Origin: an uncultured Collinsella sp.
GTDB lineage: Bacteria; Actinomycetota; Coriobacteriia; Coriobacteriales; Coriobacteriaceae
Length of the DNA: 14,497 nt
Assembly: GCA_900549085.1 (NCBI GenBank)
Contig: URMO01000052.1
Location: forward strand, 1 to 14,497
Direction: 5' to 3'
The notes under the pieces are model-generated. The model was not told the DNA's origin. It ran no database searches and saw only the letters and a list, made by a program, of their open reading frames with translations. Positions 6,803-13,642 of the stretch are shown one piece after another. How positions within the stretch are numbered: position 1 is the first letter of the stretch; each line of letters begins with the position of its first letter. A program made the translations under genes and the position numbers.

Positions 6803-7633
6803 TTAGGCCTCGGCGGTCTCGTGCGGGGCAATGGCCTCGACGGCAGAGACAGCCTGGGGCAGCATGCCGTCGGGCAGTGCGGTCTCAACCTCTCCCTTAT
6901 CGCAAGCCTCGGCGAGTGCCGGATTGATGGGAAGCTGCCCTAGGATCTCGAGGTTGTAACGCTCGGCGACCTCGGGGAGCTTGCTCTTGCCAAAGACTTC
7001 GATCTTCTTGCCGCAATCGGGGCACTCGATATAGCTCATGTTTTCGACGATTCCCAGAATGGGGACGTTCATCTTCTCGGCCATGTTGACCGCCTTGGCG
7101 ACGATCATCGAGACCAGATCCTGCGGGCTCGTGACGATGACGATGCCATCGACGGGCAGCGACTGGAAGACCGTGAGGGCGACGTCGCCCGTTCCCGGAG
7201 GCATGTCGACCAGCAGGTAGTCGATGGGGCCCCATGAGGTTTCGCTCCAGAACTGTCTGATGGCACCCGCGATAACCGGACCGCGCCAGAGGACGGGGTC
7301 GGTTTCGTTTTGGAGCAGCAGGTTAGAGCTCATAACCTTGACGCCGTGCTCGGAGATTTCGGGCAGCATAAGGTTGCCGAGGGCATGGACGTGACGTCCG
7401 CTCATGCCGAACATCTTAGGGATAGAGGGGCCGGTAATATCGGCATCGAGGACGCCGACCTTGTGACCGTGGCGGGAAAGCTCCGTGGCGATGGCGCCGG
7501 TGACGAATGACTTGCCGACGCCGCCCTTGCCGGAAAGCACGGCGATAACGCGCTTGACCTCGGACAGCGTATTCTCCTCAAATTGCGACGGCGACGTTTG
7601 CCCGCCGGCTGCCTGTGCGTGCTCGCAACCCAT
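6803..7633 (-). CDS. mrp: Mrp/NBP35-family iron-sulfur carrier ATPase
   Basis: Mrp/ApbC proteins are cytoplasmic P-loop ATPases that bind and deliver Fe-S clusters to apoproteins. The 276-residue protein carries the deviant Walker A SGKGGVGKS at residues 34-42 (signature lysine Lys36 and P-loop Lys41), DADITGPSIPKMFG, and DMPPGTGDVALTVFQ (Walker B region). The cluster-binding pair is C-P-D-C at 204-207 within YIECPDCGKKIEVFG. Many related anaerobe proteins have an N-terminal cysteine cluster; here only Cys3 (MGCEHAQ) remains. ATG 7633 is chosen because AAAGGAG (7646-7640) precedes it by 6 nt; the open frame extends upstream to 7690 without such a site. The next gene starts one base after its stop codon. 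Confidence 0.93.
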   Translation of the reverse strand: MGCEHAQAAGGQTSPSQFEENTLSEVKRVIAVLSGKGGVGKSFVTGAIATELSRHGHKVGVLDADITGPSIPKMFGMSGRHVHALGNLMLPEISEHGVKVMSSNLLLQNETDPVLWRGPVIAGAIRQFWSETSWGPIDYLLVDMPPGTGDVALTVFQSLPVDGIVIVTSPQDLVSMIVAKAVNMAEKMNVPILGIVENMSYIECPDCGKKIEVFGKSKLPEVAERYNLEILGQLPINPALAEACDKGEVETALPDGMLPQAVSAVEAIAPHETAEA

Positions 7634-7655
7634 GTTTGACTCCTTTGTATATGTT

Positions 7656-7669
7656 GGGGCCGGAGCCCC
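7656..7669 (-). other. Small GC hairpin with a UNCG-type loop in the mrp leader
   Basis: On the minus strand GGGGC (7669-7665), loop TCCG, GCCCC (7660-7656) form a 5-bp stem closed C-G around UCCG, which belongs to the extra-stable cUNCGg loops. It lies 9 nt before the mrp Shine-Dalgarno and within the transcript predicted from the promoter at 7718-7689. It could stabilise the 5' end or mean nothing. Confidence 0.4.
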
Positions 7670-7688
7670 GCGGTGTGACACGAGCGTC

Positions 7689-7718
7689 ATTGTACCCTCG
7701 TTTGCGAGCGGGAGTCAT
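7689..7718 (-). promoter_or_regulatory. Likely promoter of the mrp operon
   Basis: On the minus strand ATGACT (7718-7713; 4 of 6 to TTGACA) is followed after 18 bp by TACAAT (7694-7689; 5 of 6 to TATAAT). The predicted start would be near 7682, giving a leader of about 50 nt before mrp. It lies in the 145-bp gap after the ltaS-like stop codon, in which I see no convincing terminator, so read-through from ltaS is also possible. Confidence 0.5.
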
Positions 7719-7778
7719 TTGCGATGCATTTGGGCCGAGCGTGCTTGCAATACGATGGGTCCAAGCGAATGGGCGGGC

Positions 7779-9932
7779 TTACTGAACTTTGCTGGCGAAC
7801 TCGAGGTATTGCATGCGCTGCAGCTTGTCGATCGTCGAGGCGTATGGGCTGTCTTCAGATTCCAAGTCGTAGCGCAGCCCGTCGGCACCAAGATAGCCGG
7901 CGACATTGATGGTGGGCACATCTGACCTTGTTGCAAGCAGGGCCTTTTGATAGTCAGTGAGCGGGGCGCCAATCTTATTAAGGGTAATAGCTGCAATCTC
8001 GTTTGCCCCGACGGTGTCGTAGACGTTGAGCTCGGTATTGCCGGCGATTTCATAGTTAGCCCAGACGAAATAGGTCGACTGATAGATACGGAAAGCGTGA
8101 CTTGCCGTATCTTCCTGAGGGTACAGCTCGTCGTTGAGAGTCGTTGCGGCGCTCGGCTGATGGTCGCCAAAAAAGACAAGAACAACCGGTCTGCCGATAT
8201 TGCGGAGCTCGTTGATAAAGTACTCGAGGTCCCGGTCGGATGCATTGATGCAGGTGAGATAGGTATTGAGCGCGCTATTTGCGCCCTCGCTGGCTCCCTC
8301 GACCCAATAGTTTGTCAGCTCTTCGGCGGGAACGGTGCCATAGTCGTAGCCGCCGTGATTTTGCATCGTGACATCAAAGATGAACTGCGGGGCTTCGTCG
8401 GTTCTGAGCAGGTCGAGTATCTTGTCGTAGGTGGCGTAGTCGCATACGCCGGCATGGTAATAGGGCGCACCTTCGAAATCGCCGATTGAAAGAAAGTCTC
8501 CAAAACCCAGCTGCTGATAGATTTTATCTCGATGGTAGTTGACGGGGTTTTGCGGGTGCATAGCGGTAGTGGTATACCCAAGCTCTTTAAGGTCCTTTGC
8601 CAGGCTGTTGACGCCATTCATCTGATACAGCTGATAGGGGATTTTGCCTAATCCGACAAAGGCCGTTGTCGCTCCGGTCAAAAATTCGAATTCGGAGTTC
8701 GCCGTTCCGCCACCGGTGACCGAAGCGAGCATGGTGCCGCGAACAAGTGTGTCGGGAAGTGAGTTGTAGAATGCGGGACCGGTGTACCCGGCCGCCTGGA
8801 GCTGCTCAAAGCACGAAAGGTCACTAAAGCTCTCGTTCATGACGGCAACAATCGTCGGCTTGATTTCATTGAACTGGGCAACGGCCGCCTCGCGCTGCTC
8901 GCTCGAGCCATACGTGCTGTCGTAGGCGGCGGCGAGCTCCTGCTCGATGCTCTGCGCCTCATCGGGCGTATAGTCTTCGGGCTTTTCAATGGGCAACTCG
9001 TTGACCATTTCGGTGAACGAAGTGATAAAACCCTGAGACGCATACGTGGTGATGGGCTGCCAACGGTCAAATCCAAAATCCAGCGACTGCTCCAAGTCGA
9101 TGTTGGAAAAGCCCAAGAGCCCCACAACGGTCACTAGCAGAAAAGCGCAGAGGTTAGCGGCGATTGCGGGGAAGACATGGGTGGGCGTACGGAGCTTTCG
9201 CGGTCGGATAAGCGAAAGAAGCCCCAGGGAAATCTCCAGCAGGGCGAGTGAGGTTACGATTCCTGCAGTGAAGGTGAACTCATATCCCTCACTTACTTCC
9301 ATTGCGGTGCCCAATGCCAAAATGTCGCTCGGCAGGATGGCCTCGCCTTTAAACGTTATGACGAAGTGCTCGGCAATGCCAAGGGTGCAACAGGCGACGG
9401 GCACGAGGGCCATGACGCCTCCATGACGCTGTCCCAGCAAATAAAGGGAGAGCAGAACCGTCGCGAGCAGCCCGACGGAAAACCCGAATGAGTTGGCGGG
9501 AATGCGATAGAACGTTTCGTTGCAGGCAATTTCGAGTGAAACGAACGAGAGCGCTGAAACAGCGGCGACGACAAGGATGTCGCGGCAAATACAGGCAACC
9601 GTTCCCGTCGCAAGATCGGTTTGGTCGATAAGTCCCGAAACCAAGGGCTCGACAAGAAGTATGACGGCGGCAGCACCGAGCGCCGAATAAGAAAGGACCC
9701 ATAGGGAACAGTCCTCATTTACGAGCAATTGATTCGTAATCCATGCAGCTACCATGCCGAGCGGGATGAGGAGCATCGCGCACCAAAAGACGCGGGCAAT
9801 GGGCGGTTTTTCGTTGTGTTTGATTGAAAAATACACGCGCACGACGACGGCGGCCACGATAAGGACGGCGATGAATATGGGCAGATTGGCCATGCCACTC
9901 GAAGTGATTTCAAGGGGGATATCTTCGGTCAT
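7779..9932 (-). CDS. LtaS-type sulfatase-fold membrane phosphotransferase (lipoteichoic acid synthase family)
   Basis: Family members transfer glycerol-phosphate (LtaS, MdoB) or related groups at the outer face of the membrane. The 717-residue protein has an N-terminal half with about eight hydrophobic segments (near residues 17-35, 46-65, 75-100, 110-133, 147-165, 169-190, 219-240, 252-275), then an extracellular sulfatase-fold domain. Likely Mn-binding and catalytic residues are present: Glu367 in MNESFSD, the Thr410 nucleophile in TGGGTANSEFE, and Asp590-His591 in FFGDHQPS. MQNHGGY and AMHPQNPVNYHRD also fit. Staphylococcal LtaS has five membrane segments, so this N-terminus is longer. ATG 9932 has AGAGGA 6 nt upstream. 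It is divergent from uvrA. The polymer made cannot be deduced; another phospho-headgroup transferase remains possible. Confidence 0.85.
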   Translation of the reverse strand: MTEDIPLEITSSGMANLPIFIAVLIVAAVVVRVYFSIKHNEKPPIARVFWCAMLLIPLGMVAAWITNQLLVNEDCSLWVLSYSALGAAAVILLVEPLVSGLIDQTDLATGTVACICRDILVVAAVSALSFVSLEIACNETFYRIPANSFGFSVGLLATVLLSLYLLGQRHGGVMALVPVACCTLGIAEHFVITFKGEAILPSDILALGTAMEVSEGYEFTFTAGIVTSLALLEISLGLLSLIRPRKLRTPTHVFPAIAANLCAFLLVTVVGLLGFSNIDLEQSLDFGFDRWQPITTYASQGFITSFTEMVNELPIEKPEDYTPDEAQSIEQELAAAYDSTYGSSEQREAAVAQFNEIKPTIVAVMNESFSDLSCFEQLQAAGYTGPAFYNSLPDTLVRGTMLASVTGGGTANSEFEFLTGATTAFVGLGKIPYQLYQMNGVNSLAKDLKELGYTTTAMHPQNPVNYHRDKIYQQLGFGDFLSIGDFEGAPYYHAGVCDYATYDKILDLLRTDEAPQFIFDVTMQNHGGYDYGTVPAEELTNYWVEGASEGANSALNTYLTCINASDRDLEYFINELRNIGRPVVLVFFGDHQPSAATTLNDELYPQEDTASHAFRIYQSTYFVWANYEIAGNTELNVYDTVGANEIAAITLNKIGAPLTDYQKALLATRSDVPTINVAGYLGADGLRYDLESEDSPYASTIDKLQRMQYLEFASKVQ

Positions 9933-10050
9933 GGACGTTCCTCTGTTACAGCAAATTAAGTTCAGTTTTAGATTACTCTAACCTTTCCACGGCATTTCGA
10001 GAAACAAAGCACCCGACACGCAAAGCAAAAGGTCTGCGAATCTTGTATTA

Positions 10051-10064
10051 CGAACATCTGTGCG
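10051..10064. promoter_or_regulatory. Candidate LexA (SOS) box upstream of uvrA
   Basis: CGAACATCTGTGCG matches the Gram-positive LexA/DinR consensus CGAACATATGTTCG at 12 of 14 positions. The left half-site CGAAC is perfect; the right half has one change (GTGCG for GTTCG). It lies 61 nt before the uvrA start, in the 193-bp divergent region shared with the ltaS-like gene. uvrA is a classical SOS gene, which supports the match. I could not assign a clear -10/-35 pair to either gene in this region. Confidence 0.55.
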
Positions 10065-10125
10065 CGTTGAGTGCGTTAAACTCATCGACAGTGTGATTTG
10101 AGGTTATAGGAGGCAAGGAGCTTCC

Positions 10126-13002
10126 ATGTCTGATTCTTCTATCGTTATCCGTGGTGCGCGCGAACACAACCTGCGCAATATCGATGTTTCCATCCCGCGC
10201 GACGAGCTCGTGGTCATTACCGGTCTTTCGGGCTCGGGCAAGAGCTCGCTGGCGTTTGACACGATCTATGCCGAGGGTCAGCGTCGCTACGTGGAGAGCC
10301 TGTCGAGTTATGCGCGCCAGTTTTTAGGCCAGATGGACAAGCCCGATCTAGACTCGATCGACGGCCTTTCGCCGGCCGTCTCGATCGATCAGAAGACGAC
10401 GTCCAAGAATCCGCGCTCGACGGTGGGTACTGTAACTGAGATTTATGACTACCTTCGCTTGCTTTTTGCACGCGTGGGCACGCCGCACTGTCCCGAGTGC
10501 GGTCGCGTTATCGAGCGCCAGACCACCGACCAGGTCGCCGATAAGGTCCTGGCAGCGGGAGAGGGTCGTCGTGCGTTTGTGCTGGCACCGGTGGTGCGCG
10601 GGCGCAAAGGCGAGTACGCAAAATTGTTCGAGGATCTTCGGGCTGAGGGCTTTAGCCGCGTGCGTGTCGACGGCGAAGTACGCTCGCTCGACGACCCCAT
10701 CGATCTGGACAAAAAGTTCAAGCACGATATCGAGGTCGTAGTCGACCGCATCGTGATTCGGGAAAACTCTCTGGGCCGTATCGCCGAGTCGGTTGAACAG
10801 GCGACTGCCTTGGCACACGGCAATGTGAACGTGTACATGCTGCCCGATCGCGATGCTCCCGAGGGAACCGAGGGCGAGCTGCTGGAGTATTCGTTGGCTC
10901 TGGCGTGCCCGGAGCACGGGCACTCCATCGACGACCTACAACCCCGCGACTTTTCGTTCAACGCGCCCTATGGTGCGTGTCCCGAGTGCGATGGTCTGGG
11001 CTTTAAGAAAACGGTCGATGCCGAGGCGCTGATTGAGGACCCGTCGAAGTCGATTGCCGATGGGGTCTTTGGAAGCCTGTTCGGCAATTCGAACTACTAC
11101 CCCCAGATCTTCGCCGCGGTCTGTAAGCACTTTAAGGTGAGCGCGGATACACCGTGGGAAGACCTACCTCCGCGAGTGCGCCGTGCATTTTTGGATGGCA
11201 TGGGCGACAAGAAGATTTCGGTGGACTATCAAAAGCTCGACGGTCGTCGCAGCCAGTGGGACACCAAGTTTTCGGGCGTGCGCAATATCCTGTACGAGCG
11301 CTATACCGAGACGACCAACGAGAACACTAAGGCGCGCCTGGAGAAGTACATTCGCGAGGAGCCGTGTTCGAGCTGCCATGGTGCTCGCCTGCGCCCCGAG
11401 ATGCTCGCCGTCACCGTGGGCGGCAAGTCCATTTATGAGGTTTGTTGCCTGTCGTGCCGCGAGTCGCTCGAGTTTTTTGAGGACCTTGAGCTCACCGAGC
11501 GTCAACAATTCATCGGCGGTCGTATCGTCAAGGAAATCCTGGAACGCTTGCGTTTTCTGGTTGATGTCGGCCTTGATTATCTGACGCTCGATCGTGCTTC
11601 GGCGACGCTTTCCGGCGGTGAGGCGCAGCGCATTCGCCTGGCTACGCAGATCGGTGCGGGCCTCATGGGCGTTCTCTATATTCTGGACGAGCCTTCGATT
11701 GGTCTTCACCAGCGCGACAACGAGCGGCTGATTAAGACACTCGAGCGCCTGCGCGATATCGGCAACACCGTTATCGTCGTTGAACACGATGAGGACACGA
11801 TTCGCGCTGCCGACTATGTGATCGATATGGGGCCAGGCGCGGGCGTCAACGGCGGGCACGTGGTCGCCGCGGGAACGCCTGCCGATATCATGGCGTGCCC
11901 CGATTCCATGACGGGTGCTTATTTGACCGGCAAGCGGATGATCCGCGTGCCAGACGAGCGCCGCAAGCCCGGCCGCGGCTGCCTTAAGATCACGGGCGCC
12001 CGCGCCAACAACCTCAAAAACGTTACCGCCAAGATTGAGTTCGGTACGCTCACAGTCGTTACCGGTGTTTCGGGATCGGGCAAGAGCTCCCTGGTCACCG
12101 ATACGATTGCGCCCGCGCTTACGAATGCCATCCACCGTTCGACGCGTCCCGTGGGTCCGTACAAGAAGATTGAGGGCATCGAGTGCATCGATAAGGTGAT
12201 CGACATTGACCAGTCGCCGATCGGTCGCACGCCGCGTTCGAACCCTGCGACCTATATTGGCCTGTGGGATGATCTGCGCGCGCTGTTTGCGAGCACGCCG
12301 GAGTCGAAGGCGCGTGGCTACTCGCCGGGACGCTTCTCCTTTAATGTGAGCGGCGGACGCTGCGAGGCGTGCAAGGGCGACGGCCAGATCAAGATTGAGA
12401 TGCACTTTCTTCCCGATATTTATGTTCCCTGCGAGGCTTGTGGCGGCAAGCGCTATAACCGCGAGACGCTCGAGGTTACCTATCGTGGCAAGACTATCTC
12501 GGACGTACTTGACATGAGCGTGGCCGAGGCACTGGCTTTCTTTGGGAATATTCCGCAGATCAAGCGAAAGCTTCAAACCCTGTATGACGTCGGCCTAGGT
12601 TATGTGAGCTTGGGCCAGCCCGCCACGACGCTCTCGGGTGGTGAGGCGCAGCGCGTAAAGCTCGCCAAGGAGCTTCATCGCCGTCAGACGGGTAAGACGT
12701 TCTATATTTTGGACGAGCCTACGACCGGTCTTCATTTTGAGGACGTTCGCCAGTTACTTGATGTGTTGCAGCGTCTAGTCGATGCGGGCAATACGGTGTT
12801 GGTGATCGAGCACAACCTCGATGTCATCAAGGTCGCCGACCGTCTGATCGATATGGGTCCCGAGGGTGGCAACGGTGGCGGAACTGTCGTGGTCTCGGGT
12901 ACGCCAGAGCAGGTTGCGGCATGCCCGCAGAGCTATACCGGCAAGTTCTTGGCGCCGTTGCTCAAACGCGATAAGGAGCGTCAAGCGCAACTCGATGCCT
13001 AA
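10126..13002 (+). CDS. uvrA: UvrABC excinuclease subunit A
   Basis: UvrA is the dimeric ABC ATPase that finds distorted DNA and hands it to UvrB. The 958-residue protein contains two ABC modules. Walker A GLSGSGKS lies at 33-40 and GVSGSGKS at 647-654; the ABC signatures LSGGEAQR begin at about 495 and 836; ILDEPSIGLHQRD and ILDEPTTGLHFED are the Walker B/D-loop regions. Zinc sites: CPECG at 122-125 near the N-terminus, CPEHG (Cys261) with CPEC (285-288), and a C-terminal CEAC (746-749) / CEAC (769-772) finger that helps damage recognition. Length and layout are normal. Start: AAGGAG at 10115-10120, 5 nt before ATG 10126. It stands alone, divergent from ltaS, with a candidate LexA box upstream and a hairpin terminator downstream. 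Confidence 0.99.
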   Translation: MSDSSIVIRGAREHNLRNIDVSIPRDELVVITGLSGSGKSSLAFDTIYAEGQRRYVESLSSYARQFLGQMDKPDLDSIDGLSPAVSIDQKTTSKNPRSTVGTVTEIYDYLRLLFARVGTPHCPECGRVIERQTTDQVADKVLAAGEGRRAFVLAPVVRGRKGEYAKLFEDLRAEGFSRVRVDGEVRSLDDPIDLDKKFKHDIEVVVDRIVIRENSLGRIAESVEQATALAHGNVNVYMLPDRDAPEGTEGELLEYSLALACPEHGHSIDDLQPRDFSFNAPYGACPECDGLGFKKTVDAEALIEDPSKSIADGVFGSLFGNSNYYPQIFAAVCKHFKVSADTPWEDLPPRVRRAFLDGMGDKKISVDYQKLDGRRSQWDTKFSGVRNILYERYTETTNENTKARLEKYIREEPCSSCHGARLRPEMLAVTVGGKSIYEVCCLSCRESLEFFEDLELTERQQFIGGRIVKEILERLRFLVDVGLDYLTLDRASATLSGGEAQRIRLATQIGAGLMGVLYILDEPSIGLHQRDNERLIKTLERLRDIGNTVIVVEHDEDTIRAADYVIDMGPGAGVNGGHVVAAGTPADIMACPDSMTGAYLTGKRMIRVPDERRKPGRGCLKITGARANNLKNVTAKIEFGTLTVVTGVSGSGKSSLVTDTIAPALTNAIHRSTRPVGPYKKIEGIECIDKVIDIDQSPIGRTPRSNPATYIGLWDDLRALFASTPESKARGYSPGRFSFNVSGGRCEACKGDGQIKIEMHFLPDIYVPCEACGGKRYNRETLEVTYRGKTISDVLDMSVAEALAFFGNIPQIKRKLQTLYDVGLGYVSLGQPATTLSGGEAQRVKLAKELHRRQTGKTFYILDEPTTGLHFEDVRQLLDVLQRLVDAGNTVLVIEHNLDVIKVADRLIDMGPEGGNGGGTVVVSGTPEQVAACPQSYTGKFLAPLLKRDKERQAQLDA

Positions 13003-13024
13003 TACATAGGTGTTTTTGAAACAT

Positions 13025-13067
13025 GAGCGCCGCCGATTCCTTGTGATTCGGTGGCGCTCTCTTTGTC
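13025..13067 (+). terminator. Intrinsic terminator of uvrA
   Basis: A 12-bp stem with one G-U pair joins 13025-13036 (GAGCGCCGCCGA) and 13048-13059 (TCGGTGGCGCTC) across an 11-nt loop, followed by TCTCTTTGT. It begins 22 nt after the uvrA stop. The stem is strong but the U-tract is broken by C and G. Confidence 0.75.
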
Positions 13068-13095
13068 GAGATAGCGTATGCCGCGCAAATGGACA

Positions 13096-13101
13096 TATAC
13101 T
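13096..13101 (+). promoter_or_regulatory. Possible -10 element for the ybaK-murJ unit
   Basis: TATACT at 13096-13101 (5 of 6 to TATAAT) lies in an AT-rich patch between the uvrA terminator and the ybaK ribosome binding site (AAAGGA, 13127-13132). No good -35 is visible at the usual distance, so this is only a position-based suggestion. Confidence 0.25.
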
Positions 13102-13138
13102 TAAAAATTGCGTTCTTATATGAGGGAAAGGATATGCC

Positions 13139-13639
13139 ATGCCGAAGGCCGTGAAGACGCCAAAGACCAACGCCATGCGTGAGCTGGAAAGCGCCGGCAT
13201 CCCCTATGTTCTCCATACGTACGAAGACGATGACGACGAATCGTCGGGGCTGGGCGTCGCGATTTCCGAGCAGCTTGGCGAGGAGCCCGGTCAGGGATTT
13301 AAGACCCTGGTCTGCACGACGCCGTCCAACGACCATGTCGTGTGCTGCATTCCCGTTGCCGACGAGCTCGACCTCAAGGCCGCCGCGCGCGCCGCAGGCG
13401 AAAAGTCGCTGACCATGATGCATGTCAAAGATTTGCTTGCCGCGACGGGGTATGTCCGCGGCGGTTGCAGTCCGGTCGGTATGAAAAAACGCTTCCGGAC
13501 TCTGATCGATGAGACATGCGTCCTTTGGGATACCATTTTTATCTCGGGTGGCAAGCGCGGCTATCAGCTTGAGCTTGCTCCCGATGACTTAGTTGCATTT
13601 TGCGGGGCGACGGTTGCCCCGATCACGAGAGAGGACTGA
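13139..13639 (+). CDS. ybaK: YbaK-type Cys-tRNA(Pro)/aminoacyl-tRNA deacylase
   Basis: YbaK hydrolyses Cys from tRNA-Pro mischarged by prolyl-tRNA synthetase, a trans-editing step in the cytoplasm. The 166-residue protein covers the whole single-domain family. It shows GFKTLV at 53-58 with the conserved substrate-site Lys55, GGCSPVGMKKRF at 108-119 (E. coli has GGISPLGQKKRL), ISGGKRGYQLEL, and a late LAPDDLVAF segment. The N-terminus matches the E. coli pattern up to LHTYEDDDD, which is more acidic than usual. ATG 13139 is set by AAAGGA (13127-13132) with a 6-nt spacer; an ATG at 13134 is out of frame. The next gene starts 3 nt after its stop, so the two are probably cotranscribed. Confidence 0.93.
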   Translation: MPKAVKTPKTNAMRELESAGIPYVLHTYEDDDDESSGLGVAISEQLGEEPGQGFKTLVCTTPSNDHVVCCIPVADELDLKAAARAAGEKSLTMMHVKDLLAATGYVRGGCSPVGMKKRFRTLIDETCVLWDTIFISGGKRGYQLELAPDDLVAFCGATVAPITRED

Positions 13640-13642
13640 GCG

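Noticed and set aside
7634..7690. Upstream extension of mrp to 7690
   Set aside because: The extension would begin at about the predicted -10 element and lacks a ribosome binding site; ATG 7633 has AAAGGAG 6 nt before it.
7743..7766. GCTTG...CAAGC inverted repeat after the ltaS-like gene
   Set aside because: Only 5 bp with a loop of about 14 nt and no U-tract; not a credible terminator.
9933..10050. Search for a promoter of the ltaS-like gene in the divergent region
   Set aside because: Several AT-rich hexamers occur (for example TAGAGT on the minus strand) but none has a partner at suitable spacing, so none is called.
11164..12576. 470-codon open frame on the minus strand, opposite uvrA
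   Set aside because: It lies wholly inside unambiguous uvrA, its protein is Arg/Ala/Leu-rich with no recognisable motif, and long antisense frames are expected in this codon usage.
10222..12660. Internal similarity between the two halves of uvrA (two GxSGSGKSS and two LSGGEAQR blocks)
   Set aside because: This is the normal tandem ABC-module structure of UvrA, not a new repeat.
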